From NCBI GenBank assembly GCA_963921425.1, contig OY992832.1, positions 1,488,001 to 1,552,000 on the forward strand: a DNA stretch of 64,000 nucleotides, in the 5' to 3' direction. The notes beneath the pieces are model-generated. The model ran no database searches. It saw only the letters and a list, made by a program, of their open reading frames with translations, and had not been told where the DNA came from. Shown piece after piece: positions 11,814 to 23,952 of the stretch. Source of the stretch: Dryas octopetala. Its lineage: Eukaryota > Streptophyta > Magnoliopsida > Rosales > Rosaceae. Within the stretch, counting starts at the first letter, position 1; every line of letters begins with the position of its first letter. The position numbers and the translations under genes are program-made.

Positions 11814-12950
11814 CTATAAATGCATTCGAAAATAGTCTAATATTGACAGTAAATATAAAATATTAATCCAAATAACATAAATGTATATATATATAGGGAG
11901 AGAGTGAGAGGGGGGGGGGGGAGGAGGGAGCGAGAGAGAGAGAGAGAGAGAGAGAGTAAAATATATACAAGACATTGGCATTTGCCAATTAATGGAGCCT
12001 GTTTCAATCCACCATGATTCACGAAAGTTGTCTATTTCATGCAAATGAATGGATGATGAATAAATCAATATTCTTATAATTAATGTTGGTTTCCCAGCGG
12101 AAATAACTTAAAGTAACATGCATGCCATAATAGTTACCTCTGTATGATTGTCGTCCTCGTCTGTCATCAATTAGTTTTAACAAACTTCCATCATCAACAA
12201 CAAGACCAAACAACATGAGCTCCATGCTGCGTGCTTCCTTGGCAACCATTGCTTGATAAACTTTCACCAAACCATGATGATCAGCAGCATCAACGGCCTC
12301 TATTGTTATTAAAAAATAGGGAGGGTACATCCCCTGCATACTTGCCCTTACCACTCTCACAAACTGCAGTTGGGCATCCTGAAAGAGATCAAGACACATC
12401 ATTTCATTTGAACAGTATATAAATATATATATATATATATATCAAACAAAACAATCAGTGAATTAATATCTAGGCATGCATACATATTATTATTCAGAAT
12501 GTTATGATGATCGATCCGTTCAAACCTTTTGCTTGTTGAACTCTTCCACAGCAAAACGGGCAGGAAGAAGAGTATCAGGGCTATATCTACACAGCTCATC
12601 CATACCGCCAACAATTCCTGCAGGATGACCTACAAACTTGAATTCCTGTTCAAATTCGTACAAATTAAGCTACCTACAGCAGACGATCGGAAAAGAACAA
12701 AATATATATATATATATTAGCACTTAAATTGGTACAAGTTAATTAACATTACCGGATTCTCACGCTTGGGAATTCTGCGATTCAGAACTTGGTTTGCATG
12801 GTGTCCAGAATCAAAAGGGTGACGAGAGGAATAAGCAGAACCAACAGAACCGCCAGAAGCCTTGTATAAAATTGCTTCTGATCTTCTAATATTTCTATGA
12901 CACGTCACCCTCCCCAGCTTTCCAACCACAGACCGAATAGACGTTGCCAT
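11814..12950 (-). CDS. Cystatin-like protein, copy C
   Basis: Exons on the minus strand are 12950-12753, 12645-12526, 12378-12138 and a last exon from 12031. The start ATG is at 12950, reading MATSIRSVVGKLGRVTCHRN: basic, Ser/Arg-rich and almost free of acidic residues, as in a mitochondrial or plastid presequence (inference). Exon 2 holds AGIVGG and LPARFAVEEFNKQK, an almost textbook cystatin helix. Exon 3 reads QFVRVVRA, FLITIEAVDA and LVKVYQAMVAKEA. The QxVxG loop is replaced by SMQGMYPP. The last exon (DNFRESWWIETG...) aligns at its start with the short last exons of A and B, but reads on through a (CT)n and poly-C tract, giving Ser-Leu and Pro runs up to a stop at 11814. That tail may not be real. 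186 residues are well supported before the last exon. Confidence 0.65.
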
Positions 12951-13987
12951 GACTCGATCTCTACAAAGTTGATGGTTTGCAAAAAGTCACTACTTTAGTT
13001 TAGTACAAAAACCTCATCAAATTTTCAACAATTCCGGAGCAAGATTTAAAACAATAATTTAACAAAGATTGTAACTTTCTGTCGAAAACTTGATATAACA
13101 GAAAAGGAATGAAGAGGAAAGCATTCAAATATAGGGAGAAGATTAGGGATTTAGGGATTAATTTTATAGTTAGTGAAGAAAACCCAGCGATATAACACAA
13201 TAAATAAATAGATAGACGGACTAGAGGCCAATAGGAACGCGGTGGAGGCGGAGGAAGAATGAGATCAGCGGCGGCCGGAAACTGGAGATCGACTTGGAGT
13301 TGGAGAGTGAGCGCTGAGAGAGAGGGAGGCGTAGTCGGGGGAGAAAGGGGGAAAAGATAGATAGAGCTCACTGACAATGGGCCTAATTTATGGTGCCTAC
13401 TCGGATTTTAGAGTAAAATACCTTCAGTACAACGTGTCTTACAATTTGGTACCTCAAATTAAAAAAGTAGAATTTTGATACTTAACTTTATTTTTATGAC
13501 ATTTTTACACCTCCCTTAGTATTTCTATTAGAATAACCGTTAATTACCGACGTGAATGCTTACGTGGCATGTGTACTGTTCATATAATTTTTTAAAATTA
13601 AGAGTAAAATGCATTCTAGTATCTTAATTATTGCCTATTTTGCAACTTGGTACCCCAATTTCAACATATCCATCCTCATTTGTTACTAGTGACAGGAAGC
13701 CAATGACATTGTACAATGTGGTTATACAATATCATGTTTATCTTCAAGGAAGAAAGATTACTTTGTAATTGTGATGCAGTAATTTTAGAAGTATTTGACG
13801 ATTGTATGATGGGTAGTTTTGAATATTGTAGGTGGTGGTCAGTGGAGTAGGCAGTTAAAGGAGCTATTCAAAGCTATTACTACTTGTGAACTTTTCAATT
13901 CAAACAGATGAATTATGCTTGTGAACTTTTTCCACTATTTGAGCATTCATCCTCCATTGACATTTGTAAATGTCATAATTTGTGCAG
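12951..13987. other. Upstream region of copy C and block end
   Basis: 12951-13380 is the likely promoter and 5' UTR of copy C, G/A-rich on + near 13230-13370. 13400-13660 contains two partial copies of a repeat starting GAGTAAAAT, about 190 bp apart. 13660-13987 shows nothing supported. Confidence 0.4.
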
Positions 13988-14205
13988 GGAACTCAGGTGG
14001 GCCATTGATTAATTGATATGGGAGCGTTATTGGAGTTAACACTGCAACTTCCACACCCAAAGGTAAAGTATGTTTCTTTCATGGATTGATATTAGGCCTC
14101 ACTCCAAGTTAATCAAAGGAGCTATCTAAACTATATTGCCTCTCTTTATTTTGCAGGCAAATGATGAGTATCATCAGGTATTAACTTTGCAGTATATATA
14201 CGTTA
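13988..14205 (+). pseudogene. DEG5-like (HtrA/Deg) protease fragment
   Basis: Two exon remnants with intact splice sites, 13988-14062 and 14157 to about 14205. The first reads GNSGGPLIN, stop, YGSVIGVNTATSTPK; GNSGGP is the active-site serine motif of Deg/HtrA proteases and the following IGVNTAT is typical of the plant chloroplast-lumen member DEG5. The second reads VSSGINFAV after two stop codons, matching the family's MSSGVNFAI. An in-frame TGA sits four codons after the catalytic serine region. No other Deg exons were found nearby, so this is a short dead fragment. The family is secure from GNSGGP; the DEG5 subtype is from memory. Confidence 0.7.
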
Positions 14206-15131
14206 TTGTATATGGATCGAACTCCTTACACTGACAATAGCAAACCAGAAGCAGAAGCTCTGATTCAACATAGCATTTGCTATTGAAATACATAAACTAG
14301 TGACTTTTTCGTTAGTCCTCTTGTACCATAGTGGTGACTTTATAAGTCAAGTGTTGTAGACTTATTAGTTATTTGAGGGTTCTGCTAGTAGCTTCTGTGG
14401 GTATGTAGAATGATATGCTGTAAGCTTGTAGTTGTTTTTATTGAATTAGGCGCGAGAAATGCAGACTGCCACTGTTCTCTAAAGAAATATATTTTTAACT
14501 ATATCAGTAGTTATGTAACAGTTTATCAAATTTGGTGTGATTTTTGTAACATGTACGTAAACTTTTGTTAATGTGTACATACATGTGTTGAACTATAGCT
14601 TGTGAGCACCAAAGAATTCCAACTCTTCCACAGTCCTAGTGAAGACATAATGTTTTCAAAGCTAATTTCCTTCATAGATGCTTATTTATAAACAAAATTT
14701 CGACAAAAATGTACATTTCTTTAGGCAATTTTTAGTGTACATATTAGTAGAGCAATTTGCCTTGCTTAGAAAGCAAAACTCATTACCTAACATTTTTGTG
14801 GATCTAGGCTTCTTCAATTCATTGTACAAATACAATAAAAGGTAGTAGTTTCCCTTGAATTCATCAGATATGATTTGCAACCAAATTGTGGTTGATTTAC
14901 GGGACAACATGTGAGTTTCAACCGTTTTATCCTAAATCTATTATAGATATACACGCAACATATCATTCACTTTTGATTTCATTTTTAGTGAACTCTGTCA
15001 TGATCAAAAGCACAATATGTTAAAAAAAAAAGTGGAAATTCTTGCATGAAATGGATGTTATATACAATGCTATTTTTATGATCATTAATCGTTTGTCATA
15101 TATATGACGATCACATACAAGAATAAAATAA
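14206..15131. other. Orphan cystatin-cluster 3' segment
   Basis: About 14410-15020 is nearly identical to about 5535-6180. It has no open gene. The rest is A/T-rich and unassigned. Confidence 0.5.
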
Positions 15132-15570
15132 GTGTATCGGCAAAGACTACAACCGACCACTCACTCTCTCAGTCGGATGAGTCTCAAATTTAGCTTATGG
15201 CACATCAAACTGAGTATTTCGCCTATTAAAGCCAAACAAGTTTTTATTCTTTTCATAAATAAAATTACAAAGTTTGAAAAAAAAAAAAAAAAGATGAATA
15301 AAATTACAAAGGTTATATAATAATATCAAATTTAGCATTGGCGGGGCAACATGCGCAAGGCGCTTAGCACTTCATACTCAACAGGATTGCTTGTCTTTCT
15401 TGGAAGCAAAAACTGTCTTGAAACCTTTTGGCTCCTGAAGATTAACCAACCTATTAACAATAGAGATGACAAATTTTTGTCAGAAAGTAGAGAAATTTTT
15501 TTTTTGGTTCAGAAAGTAGATATGACCTTTTTTTTTTTTTTGGCCAGAAAGTAGATATGACAATTAAACA

Positions 15571-16385
15571 AGGGAAATGCTTGGATCCTCCCCCAGGGTG
15601 CACCTCCATGTCCACCCCAAATTTTATACACAAATCATATCTTTACACCTGTATTCTTTTATAAAAAATAAATCAGAAAACAGACCGTCCCCAACTTACC
15701 TTCCCTCCCCCTTCTCTCTAATGGCTCCAAACTGTTCTCTCCTCCCCGACTGTCTCCAGCTCCCTTAACTCTAACACCCTTTTGCAAACCCTGCTTTTCT
15801 TTTTTTTCCCTTTTCCCTACCATGTGATTCAATCTCTTATGAAGTTCCTCCCAATCCACAAGCCGCAAGGGCCAAATGGCCCAAACCAATACACACAAAA
15901 TTGATTGGCATGATTGGGTTTCTGTTTGATAAACTAAAGTGCTAAATCTGATTGAGCACTTTACGTTATAATTTTACTCTCAAACCTGCATCAGGAAAAA
16001 GGAAAAGAAAAGCAAGGAAAAAGAGAAGGTGATAGATATGGGGGGCTTGGAGATGGTGGGTTTCAGCCAAACAACCTCATCAACAATTCTTATGAAGTAA
16101 TTACTGACTCTCCCAATCTCAACAAAATCGTTTATTTTTTTTTTTTTTACTCCCTCTTTCTCGGAAATTGGGTGAGACTGAGCTTTCAGACATGAAGATG
16201 GTGGGCTAGCCATAAGAGAGAAGGGGGAGGGAAGGGTGAGTGAGGAAGACGATGGGATCATCTTTTGTTCTTCTAATATTGGGCTAATTTTTTAAAGAAA
16301 CAAATACAGGTGTAAAGATATGATTGGTCCAATTGACTGGGGTGGACATGGTGGTGCACTCTGGGGGTGAACCCAAGTACTGCCC
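15571..16385. mobile_element. Non-autonomous TIR element in block 2
   Basis: Second copy of the element at 11106-11800, with the same ends and the same ATTAAACA / ATTCAACA flanks. It carries an extra segment of about 120 bp near 16060-16160 ending in a poly-T tract. Confidence 0.6.
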
Positions 16386-16447
16386 ATTCAACACCTACCT
16401 ATAAATGCATTCGAAAATAATCTAATATTGACAGTATATATAAAATA

Positions 16448-17548
16448 TTAATCCAAATAACATAGATGTGTATATATATATATATAGGGAGAGAGAGAGA
16501 GAGTAAAATATATACAAGACATTGGCATTTGCCAATTAATGGAGCCTGTTTCAATCCACCATGATTCACGAAAGTTGTCTATTTCATGCAAATGAATGGA
16601 TGATGAATAAATCAATATTCTTATAATTAATGTTGGTTTCCCAGCGGAAATAACTTAAAGTAACATGCATGCCATAATAGTTACCTCTGTATGATTGTCG
16701 TCCTCGTCTGTCATCAATTAGTTTTAACAAATTTCCATCATCAACAACAAGACCAAACAACATGAGCTCCATGCTGCGTGCTTCCTTGGCAACCATTGCT
16801 TGATAAACTTTCACCAAACCATGATGATCAGCAGCATCAACGGCCTCTATTGTTATTAAAAAATAGGGAGGGTACATCACCTGCATACTTGCCCTTACCA
16901 CTCTCACAAACTGCAGTTGGGCATCCTGAAAGAGATCAAGACACATCATTTCATTTGAACAGTATATAAATATATATATATATATCAAACAAAACAATAT
17001 ATAATTAAGAAGTTAACTCTAATTTTCTGGTAGCACGACAAAATCAGTGAATTAATATCTAGGCATGCATACATATTATTATTCAGAATGTTATGATGAT
17101 CGATCCGTTCAAACCTTTTGCTTGTTGAACTCTTCCACGGCAAAACGGGCAGGAAGAAGAGTATCAGGGCTATATCTACACATCTCCTTCATACGGCCAA
17201 TAATTCCTGCAGGATGACCTACAAACTTGAATTCCTGTTCAAATTCGTACAAATTAAGCTACCTACAGCAGACGATCGGAAAAGAAACAAAAAATATATA
17301 TATATATATATATATATTAGCACTTAATTGGTACAAGTTAATTAACATTACCGGATTCTCACGCTTGGGAATTCTGCGATCAGAACTTGGTTTGCATGGT
17401 GTCCAGAATCAAAAGGGTGACGAGAGGAATAAGCAGAACCAACAGAACCGCCAGAAGCCTTGTATAAAATTGCTTCTGATCTTCTAATATTTCTATGACA
17501 CGTCACCCTCCCCAGCTTTCCAACCACAGACCGAATAGACGTTGCCAT
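16448..17548 (-). pseudogene. Cystatin-like protein, copy D (frameshifted)
   Basis: Exons correspond one to one with copy C: 17548-17352, 17234-17115, 16925-16685 and a last exon from 16578. Exon 1 is 197 bp against 198 in C: one T is missing near 17380, so after HHANQVL the frame changes and ends RIR at a stop near 17348. Exon 2 also changes the conserved GG to GR. Exons 2 and 3 are otherwise open and very close to C. If the base is truly absent, the normal product cannot be made; a sequencing error is possible because only one base is involved. Confidence 0.65.
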
Positions 17549-18280
17549 GACTCGATCTCTACAAAGTTGATGGTTTGCAAAAAGTCACTACTTTAGTTTA
17601 GTACAAAAACTCATCAAATTTTCAACAATTCCGGGAGCAAGATTTAAAACAATAATTTAACAAAGATTGTAACTTTCTGTCGAAAACTTGATATAACAGA
17701 AAAGGAATGAAGAGGAAAGCATTCAAATATAGGGAGAAGATTAGGGATTTAGGGATTAATTTTAGAGTTAGTGAAGAAAACCCAGCGATATAACACAATA
17801 AATAAATAGATAGACGGACTAGAGGCCAATAGGAACGCGGTGGAGGCGGAGGAAGAATGAGATCAGCGGCGGCCGGAAACTGGAGATCAACTTGGAGTTG
17901 GAGAGTGAGCACTGAGAGAGAGGGAGGCGTAGTCGGGGGAGAAAGGGGAAAAAGATAGATAGAGCTCACTGACAATGGGCCTAATTTAGTTTAGGGTGCC
18001 TACTCGGATTTTTGAGTAAAATGCATTTTATACCTTAACTATAGTGTGTCTTGCAATTTGGTACCTCAAATTTAAAAAGCACAATTTTGATACTCAACTT
18101 TATTTTTATGACATTTTTACACCTCCGTTAGTATTTCTGTAAAAAAAAACCGTTAATTGCCGACGTGAATGCTTACATGGCATGTGTACTGTTCATATAG
18201 TTTTTTAAAATTAAGAGTAAAATGCATTCTAGTATCTTAACTATTGCGTATTTTGCAATTTGATACCTTAATTTCAAAAA

Positions 18281-19620
18281 AGTTGAATTTTGATACCTCA
18301 ATTTTATTTTTGTTACATTTTCGTACCTCTATAGACTTTCAATAAGAATGATTGTTAACTGCATATGTAGATGCTGACCTGGCGAGTTGCGAATTCAGAA
18401 ATCAATTGTTGTGGGAGCAACCCAGGCAGGGGCGGATCATCTACTAAACCCAGGCATGGGCGAATCAAAGCTAATTTCTTAATAGATGCCTATTTTTAAA
18501 CAAATTTTTGACAAAAATGTACATTTCTTTAGGCAATTTTTAGTGTACATATTAGTAGAGCAATTTGCCTCGCGTAGAAAGCAAAACTCATTACCTAACA
18601 TTTTTGTGGATTTGACTAGGCTTCTTCAATTCATTGTACAAATACAATAAAAGGTAGTAGTTTCCCTTGAATTCATCAAATATGATTTGCAACCAAATTG
18701 TGGTTGATTTATAGGACAACACGTGGGTTTCAACCATTTCATCCTAAATTTATTATAGATATGTGCGCAACATGTCATTCACTTTTGATTCCATTTTTTA
18801 TAAACTTTGTCATGATCCAAAACATAATATATTAAAAAAAAGTGAAATTTTTTGCATGAAATGGATGCTATATACAACGCTATTTTTATAATCATTAATC
18901 ATCTGTCATATATATGACGATCACATATAAGAATAAAATAAGTGTTATATATAATATTTGTTTCATAGTTACATATCATATAACATATTGTAGAGAAATT
19001 TTTGAATGAGACAGTCCATATGTCTATCGTGTTGTGCCCAACTCTCATATTACATAATAAGATAAATACAAAAACCATATAAACCGTGTGATATAAGTAG
19101 TTTTCGTAAGTGTTGTAGGCAATAATTTTTCGTTAGGATAAGGGAAATTAGGTACTTTGGGTCCGAAGTCCAAAGGCTGAGAGTTGGGAAGACCCCGAGT
19201 TCGGTACTTTTGGTCTCAGCCGAAGTCCAAAAATAGAAAGTGAGGAGGGAAGGTAGACAGGTAAACATTTGTAACGCGGTAACCGACTCGTACAAATTGA
19301 CAAAAGGTAGAAATACAAATTACTCTGAAAAAATACCAAGACACACAAAAACAGGGAAAAAAAAAAAAAAACCACGTCCTTTTCGTAAGGTTTGCTTCCA
19401 CCTTTCTCATTCGCACGACAATCCGAAAACCAGTGGATAGAGATAAAATACACACATTCTGACCCCCCCCCCCCCCCCCCCCCTCCCTCCCTCCCTTTCT
19501 CTCTCTATACCTCTCCGGATCTGAATTTCTTCGCTAAATATGAGATTCAATTTCTGAAGTTGGGATTTTCCCAGATCCGAACAGCTCCTTCTTCCAAATT
19601 TCGCAACCCAGGAATTAACG
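18281..19620. other. Intergenic DNA and WD40 gene leader region
   Basis: About 18470-18900 is a third copy of the orphan segment also found near 5790 and 14670. 19462-19483 is a poly-C run followed by CT-rich DNA, typical of a plant 5' UTR. A likely untranslated first exon of the WD40 gene ends at about 19624 (AACGAAAG before GTGAGT). No coding exon. Confidence 0.45.
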
Positions 19621-20822
19621 AAAGGTGAGTTTTTTGTTCTTATTGTTTTTCTGTTTCTTTTGTGTAAATTTCGACCTAATTGTTATGGTTTTTCCCGATT
19701 TCTGTCTTCTGTGCCCTTCGATTTTTTGGGTTTGCTATTTTGATTGTTGTTTCACTCGATTCCCCCCCCCCCCCCCCCTCCCTCCCCCTTTTTCTATTTT
19801 GATCGGCGGCGAGGTGAAATTGTCGATCGTCGTCTTGTGAATATTCTTTTGTTTTTGTTTTTAATTATTTAATTTGATGTGTCTCGTTTGATTTTGGTGT
19901 GCAATTACAGATTGGGATTCTTAATATTTGTACTTCTAGGGTTTTTTTTTTTTTTTTTTTGGTCTAATGCATATGTAATTAAGAATTTGTCTGCAATTAA
20001 GTTGGTCCAACCATGGCAACTCATGAATTTTATTTGCATGTTCTATGTGCAATTTGGGAGAATTTACCCGAGATTGCATAGCTCAAGTGGTTTATATTTG
20101 TGGCGAGGGAAAAAACGGGAATGCAAATTAATAATAAAATAAAGACGGGGACTTAGTCAAGTTGAACCCTTTCATATAGGGAGGCCATTCCCCATACTTG
20201 TGCTTTACTAAATGATGCCTCCTCAATGAAAGTTCAAATTTTTGGAATTAAGAAATAATTTTGCTATGATGGTTATGTTCCCCTTTGGTTGTTTTTGATT
20301 GTGATGCTCCTATTACTCTTTGTTTTTGGGGATTCCTTTTGTGGGACGTGATAAAACTTGTATTGTTATAACTGTGACTTTTGCGTAGTCCAAGAATCTC
20401 AATGCCACATGGTTTATGATATTCAAGTAAAGTGAATCTTCCCTGCACGTGATCAGCATTAGTGACTCATGTATTGTAGTCTAGCACACATGCGTGTGAA
20501 CAGCATTATATATAGAGTACTCCATTAGTGACTTATGTATTGCAGTTAAGCCCAGATACGCATAATCACCGGAATGTATTTGAAGTACTTCATTAAACAT
20601 GTTTTGATTAATTAGTGCTGCAACTTTTTCTGATTGCCTCTTCGATAGATATTAGCAATGACACAAGAACATGAGTACTTGGTTCATTAAGATAGTGGTT
20701 CAACCTTTTCACATCTCGGTGTTTTCATTTTGGGTTGATTTATAATATTGCTTTCTTTGCTGATTCTTAAGTAACTGGCTTGAATTTTTATTGGTGTTAG
20801 TTGTGTGACTGTTAGGAAGAAA

Positions 20823-23800
20823 ATGTCCCATTACGCTGGTTATGTGGAAGATGAATATGAAATGGAAGATGTCGATGATGATATGGATGACGAGTTTCGT
20901 GGTAGAGAAATGGGCGGCTCAGAGTCTGATGTTGATGAATATGACTACTCGGTTTGTGATATAATTTTATGTTCTATGAGATATAACACTTTCACTACTC
21001 GGTTTGTGATATAATTTTATATTCTAAAAATATTGCTCTCTCTATTTTACTCTACTTTATGATACGGCTTTTATGTGTTCAAATTATTAGAGTTTTGTAT
21101 GAGCATTGCACAGTTCATGTTTCTCTGTGGTTATTTTTGTATATATAGTAGGAATAATTCTATGGACCTCGTGCAGAATAGTAAAGTAGCTGATACAACT
21201 GCTGCTCAAGCAAGAAGAGGAAAAGACATCCAAGGTATTCCTTGGGATAGACTTAGCATTACTAGAGAGAAATACCGGCAAACTAGGTTAGAACAATACA
21301 AGAATTATGAAAACATCCCCAATTCCGGAGAAGGGTCAGGGAAGGTAAAAAATTACTGTTTTCCACTTTTTGTATTTGTTATTTATTTTTGAAATTCTTC
21401 AGAATCAATGTTCACTTGTAAGAGTAACTTGGTCGTGATTTTCTTCTTTTTGGTAAACAGGATTGCAAAATTACAAAGAAAGGATCTTTATATTATGAGT
21501 TTAGACGAAATGCAAGATCAGTGAAATCAACCATTCTTCATTTTCAGGTGTGCTGAGTGTGAGCTTGCATTATTACTTATTGGCTACATTTTTCTGCATA
21601 TGTTACGAATCTTTTGATGAAATTTTCTCACAAACATACTGTACCATTGTTATGTTGTACCTCATTGATCTCTTACTAGCTTAATTCACTCAATTTAATA
21701 AATCTTCGTACAGTTTTTACCAATATGGGTCTGTGAATTACTAATGGAATTAACTTGAACATGGGAAATAAGGAAATAATAATTTGATGCTTTCAATCAT
21801 GCAGGCATGATTCAACTCTTTTCACTCAAAGATGGGTTCTGTGACACTTGCTATCCCGACATGGATAACAAGTCAACAAAAACCCACACAATATTATTTG
21901 TGCAAGCACTAAGCTAGCGATAATATCATGTAGTGATGCAATAAGGCACTTTCTCATATTGTAGCCCCTTGATATGGTTTGTTTGGCTGATATTCCTTTT
22001 ATGTGTTTGGTGATGCAGTTGCGGAACTTGGTCTGGGCTACTTCAAAGCATGATGTCTACCTTATGTCGCATTTTTCTGTCATTCATTGGTCTTCATTAA
22101 GTTGCACAAAGTCTGAGGTTCTCAATGTTTCAGGACATGTGGCGCCATCGGAGGTGAGTGTTTGTAGGTAACTTTTGTCTGGCAACTGATCCATTTTTAT
22201 TGGAAACTGATCCTTTTTTCTTTTTTTTTTGTCATATAGAAACATCCTGGAAGTCTCTTGGAGGGATTTACGCAGACTCAAGTTAGTACTCTTGCAGTAA
22301 AAGATAAGTTGCTAGTTGCTGGAGGTTTCCAGGGAGAACTTATTTGTAAGGTGAGTTACAAATAATTATATTAAGTGCATTAAAAAAGGAATGAACAGAT
22401 AATTTTGAATGGATGAGCATTTTTTCAGCAGTTGCATACCTCTTGTGCACAAGGTGACACCATTGCTTGGTTTTTGCTCGTCGATTGTAGTCTTGTACAT
22501 GGTTTACCGCACTTTAGGGATGGTATATTGAAGAGTCCAGAAAAACATGTTTTATCTGCTCTTTCCCTTAGCTCCATGGATGCTGCTGCATATTAGATGG
22601 ATCTGCTGAATGACTTTTAAGACCTGGAATCTTGGAGTATCATAGTCTCTTATATGATAAACAAAACTTCCAATATTTAACTACATTATTCCATAATTCC
22701 ACTGCACCCACATGATTCCTCGTAGTAGTTTTTTTTTTTTTTTTTTTCCCCCTTTTAGAACTAATAAACAGATAGGTTGAATGATATGTTTATTGACTGG
22801 TGTGCAGCATCTTGATCGGCCTGGAGTTAGCTTTTGTTCAAGGACAACGTATGACGATAATGCCATTACAAATGCTGTTGAGATTTATGACAGTCCCAGG
22901 TACCTTTTTTTTTTTTCATGAGATTGTAACTTCTCATTTCCAAACATGAACCTAACTGATCTAGTCTCTTTGAATTTCAGTGGTGCAATTCACTTTACAG
23001 CCTCAAATAATGATTGTGGAGTCAGAGACTTTGACATGGAGAAATTTCAGCTTTCTAAGCATTTCCGTTTTCCCTGGCCTGTGAATGTGAGTCTCCTGCA
23101 TTTTATGTTTTTGTTCTGTTTAGAAATTGTTGGATGTTAAATTTCTAGTTATTCTTGCTAGCATTTCCTTCATGGAGGGTTGTGCTTTCATTCCTGCAAA
23201 TGATATAAGTCAGTCTTTAGGCATTAGCTGTAAATCAAGCATTGCTGATTTTTGTTGTGCCACATGTACTTGTGGAGACCCAGTCACTTAAATCTAAATG
23301 CTTCCTACACTTAACTTTACTGAACTTCCATGCACTTTTATGCCTTGTTTGTAGCATACTTCTCTGAGTCCCGATGGTAAACTTCTTGTGATTGTTGGAG
23401 ACAATCCGGATGGGATGTTGGTAAACTCTCAAACTGGAAAGGTATTTATCTTACACTTAGTAAACTGACTATGTGGTGAATTTTATCCATCTGGAGCCTG
23501 GAAATGAATATCTGCTGATTTGGATAAGATTTTTGCAGACTGTGATGCCTTTATGTGGGCACTTGGATTATTCGTTTGCATCAGCATGGCATCCTGATGG
23601 TATCACCTTTGCTACTGGGAATCAGGACAAGACCTGTCGGATTTGGGATGTTCGAAACCTATCCAAGTCAGTCGCTGTTTTGAAGGGCAACCTTGGAGCT
23701 ATTCGGTCAATCCGTTATACTTCTGATGGTCAGTATATGGCAATGGCAGAGCCAGCCGACTTTGTGCATGTCTATGATGTGAAAGGTGGGTATGTGAAGG

Positions 23801-23952
23801 AACAGGAAATTGATTTCTTTGGCGAGATATCTGGCGTATCATTCAGTCCAGACACAGAGTCGCTTTTTGTTGGAGTGTGGGATCGTACATATGGTAGTCT
23901 TCTTGAGTATGGCCGACATCGGAATTACTCTTACCTAGATTCTCTTCTTTGA
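20823..23952 (+). CDS. WD40 repeat protein (C2A9.03-like), 442 aa
   Basis: Nine coding exons, all with GT/AG sites and consistent phase: 20823-20951, 21177-21344, 21461-21547, 22019-22153, 22240-22350, 22808-22899, 22981-23086, 23355-23441 and 23539-23952. The ATG at 20823 (MSHYAGYVEDEYEME) is chosen over a non-ATG extension because the family starts MSHY. The N-terminus is acidic; then ADTTAAQARRGKDIQGIPW and the strongly conserved SITREKYRQTRLEQY. The second half is WD40 repeats, including ASAWHPDGITFATGNQDKTC, RIWDVRN and the end NYSYLDSLL. It is a plant-wide family named after an uncharacterised fission yeast protein, so the molecular role is not known. A leader intron runs from about 19625 to the start region. 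Length fits the family. Confidence 0.92.

Larger units (their letters stand above)
10640..13660. repeat. Segmental duplication block 1 (carries copy C)
   Basis: The stretch from the TATCGGCAAAGACTAC landmark near 10640 to about 13660 is closely matched by 15132 to about 18280 in the same orientation. Both hold a TIR element, a minus-strand cystatin-like gene and its upstream region. Differences are small indels, microsatellite length, and an insertion of about 120 bp near 16060-16160 in block 2. The unit ends inside a repeat beginning GAGTAAAATGCATTCTAG. Confidence 0.85.
15132..18280. repeat. Segmental duplication block 2 (carries copy D)
   Basis: Direct repeat of 10640-13660, including the TIR element and the cystatin-like gene. 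It is about 130 bp longer overall. The poly-C tract and long (CT)n near the gene's 3' end in block 1 are reduced to a short GA tract here (16489-16503). Confidence 0.85.
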
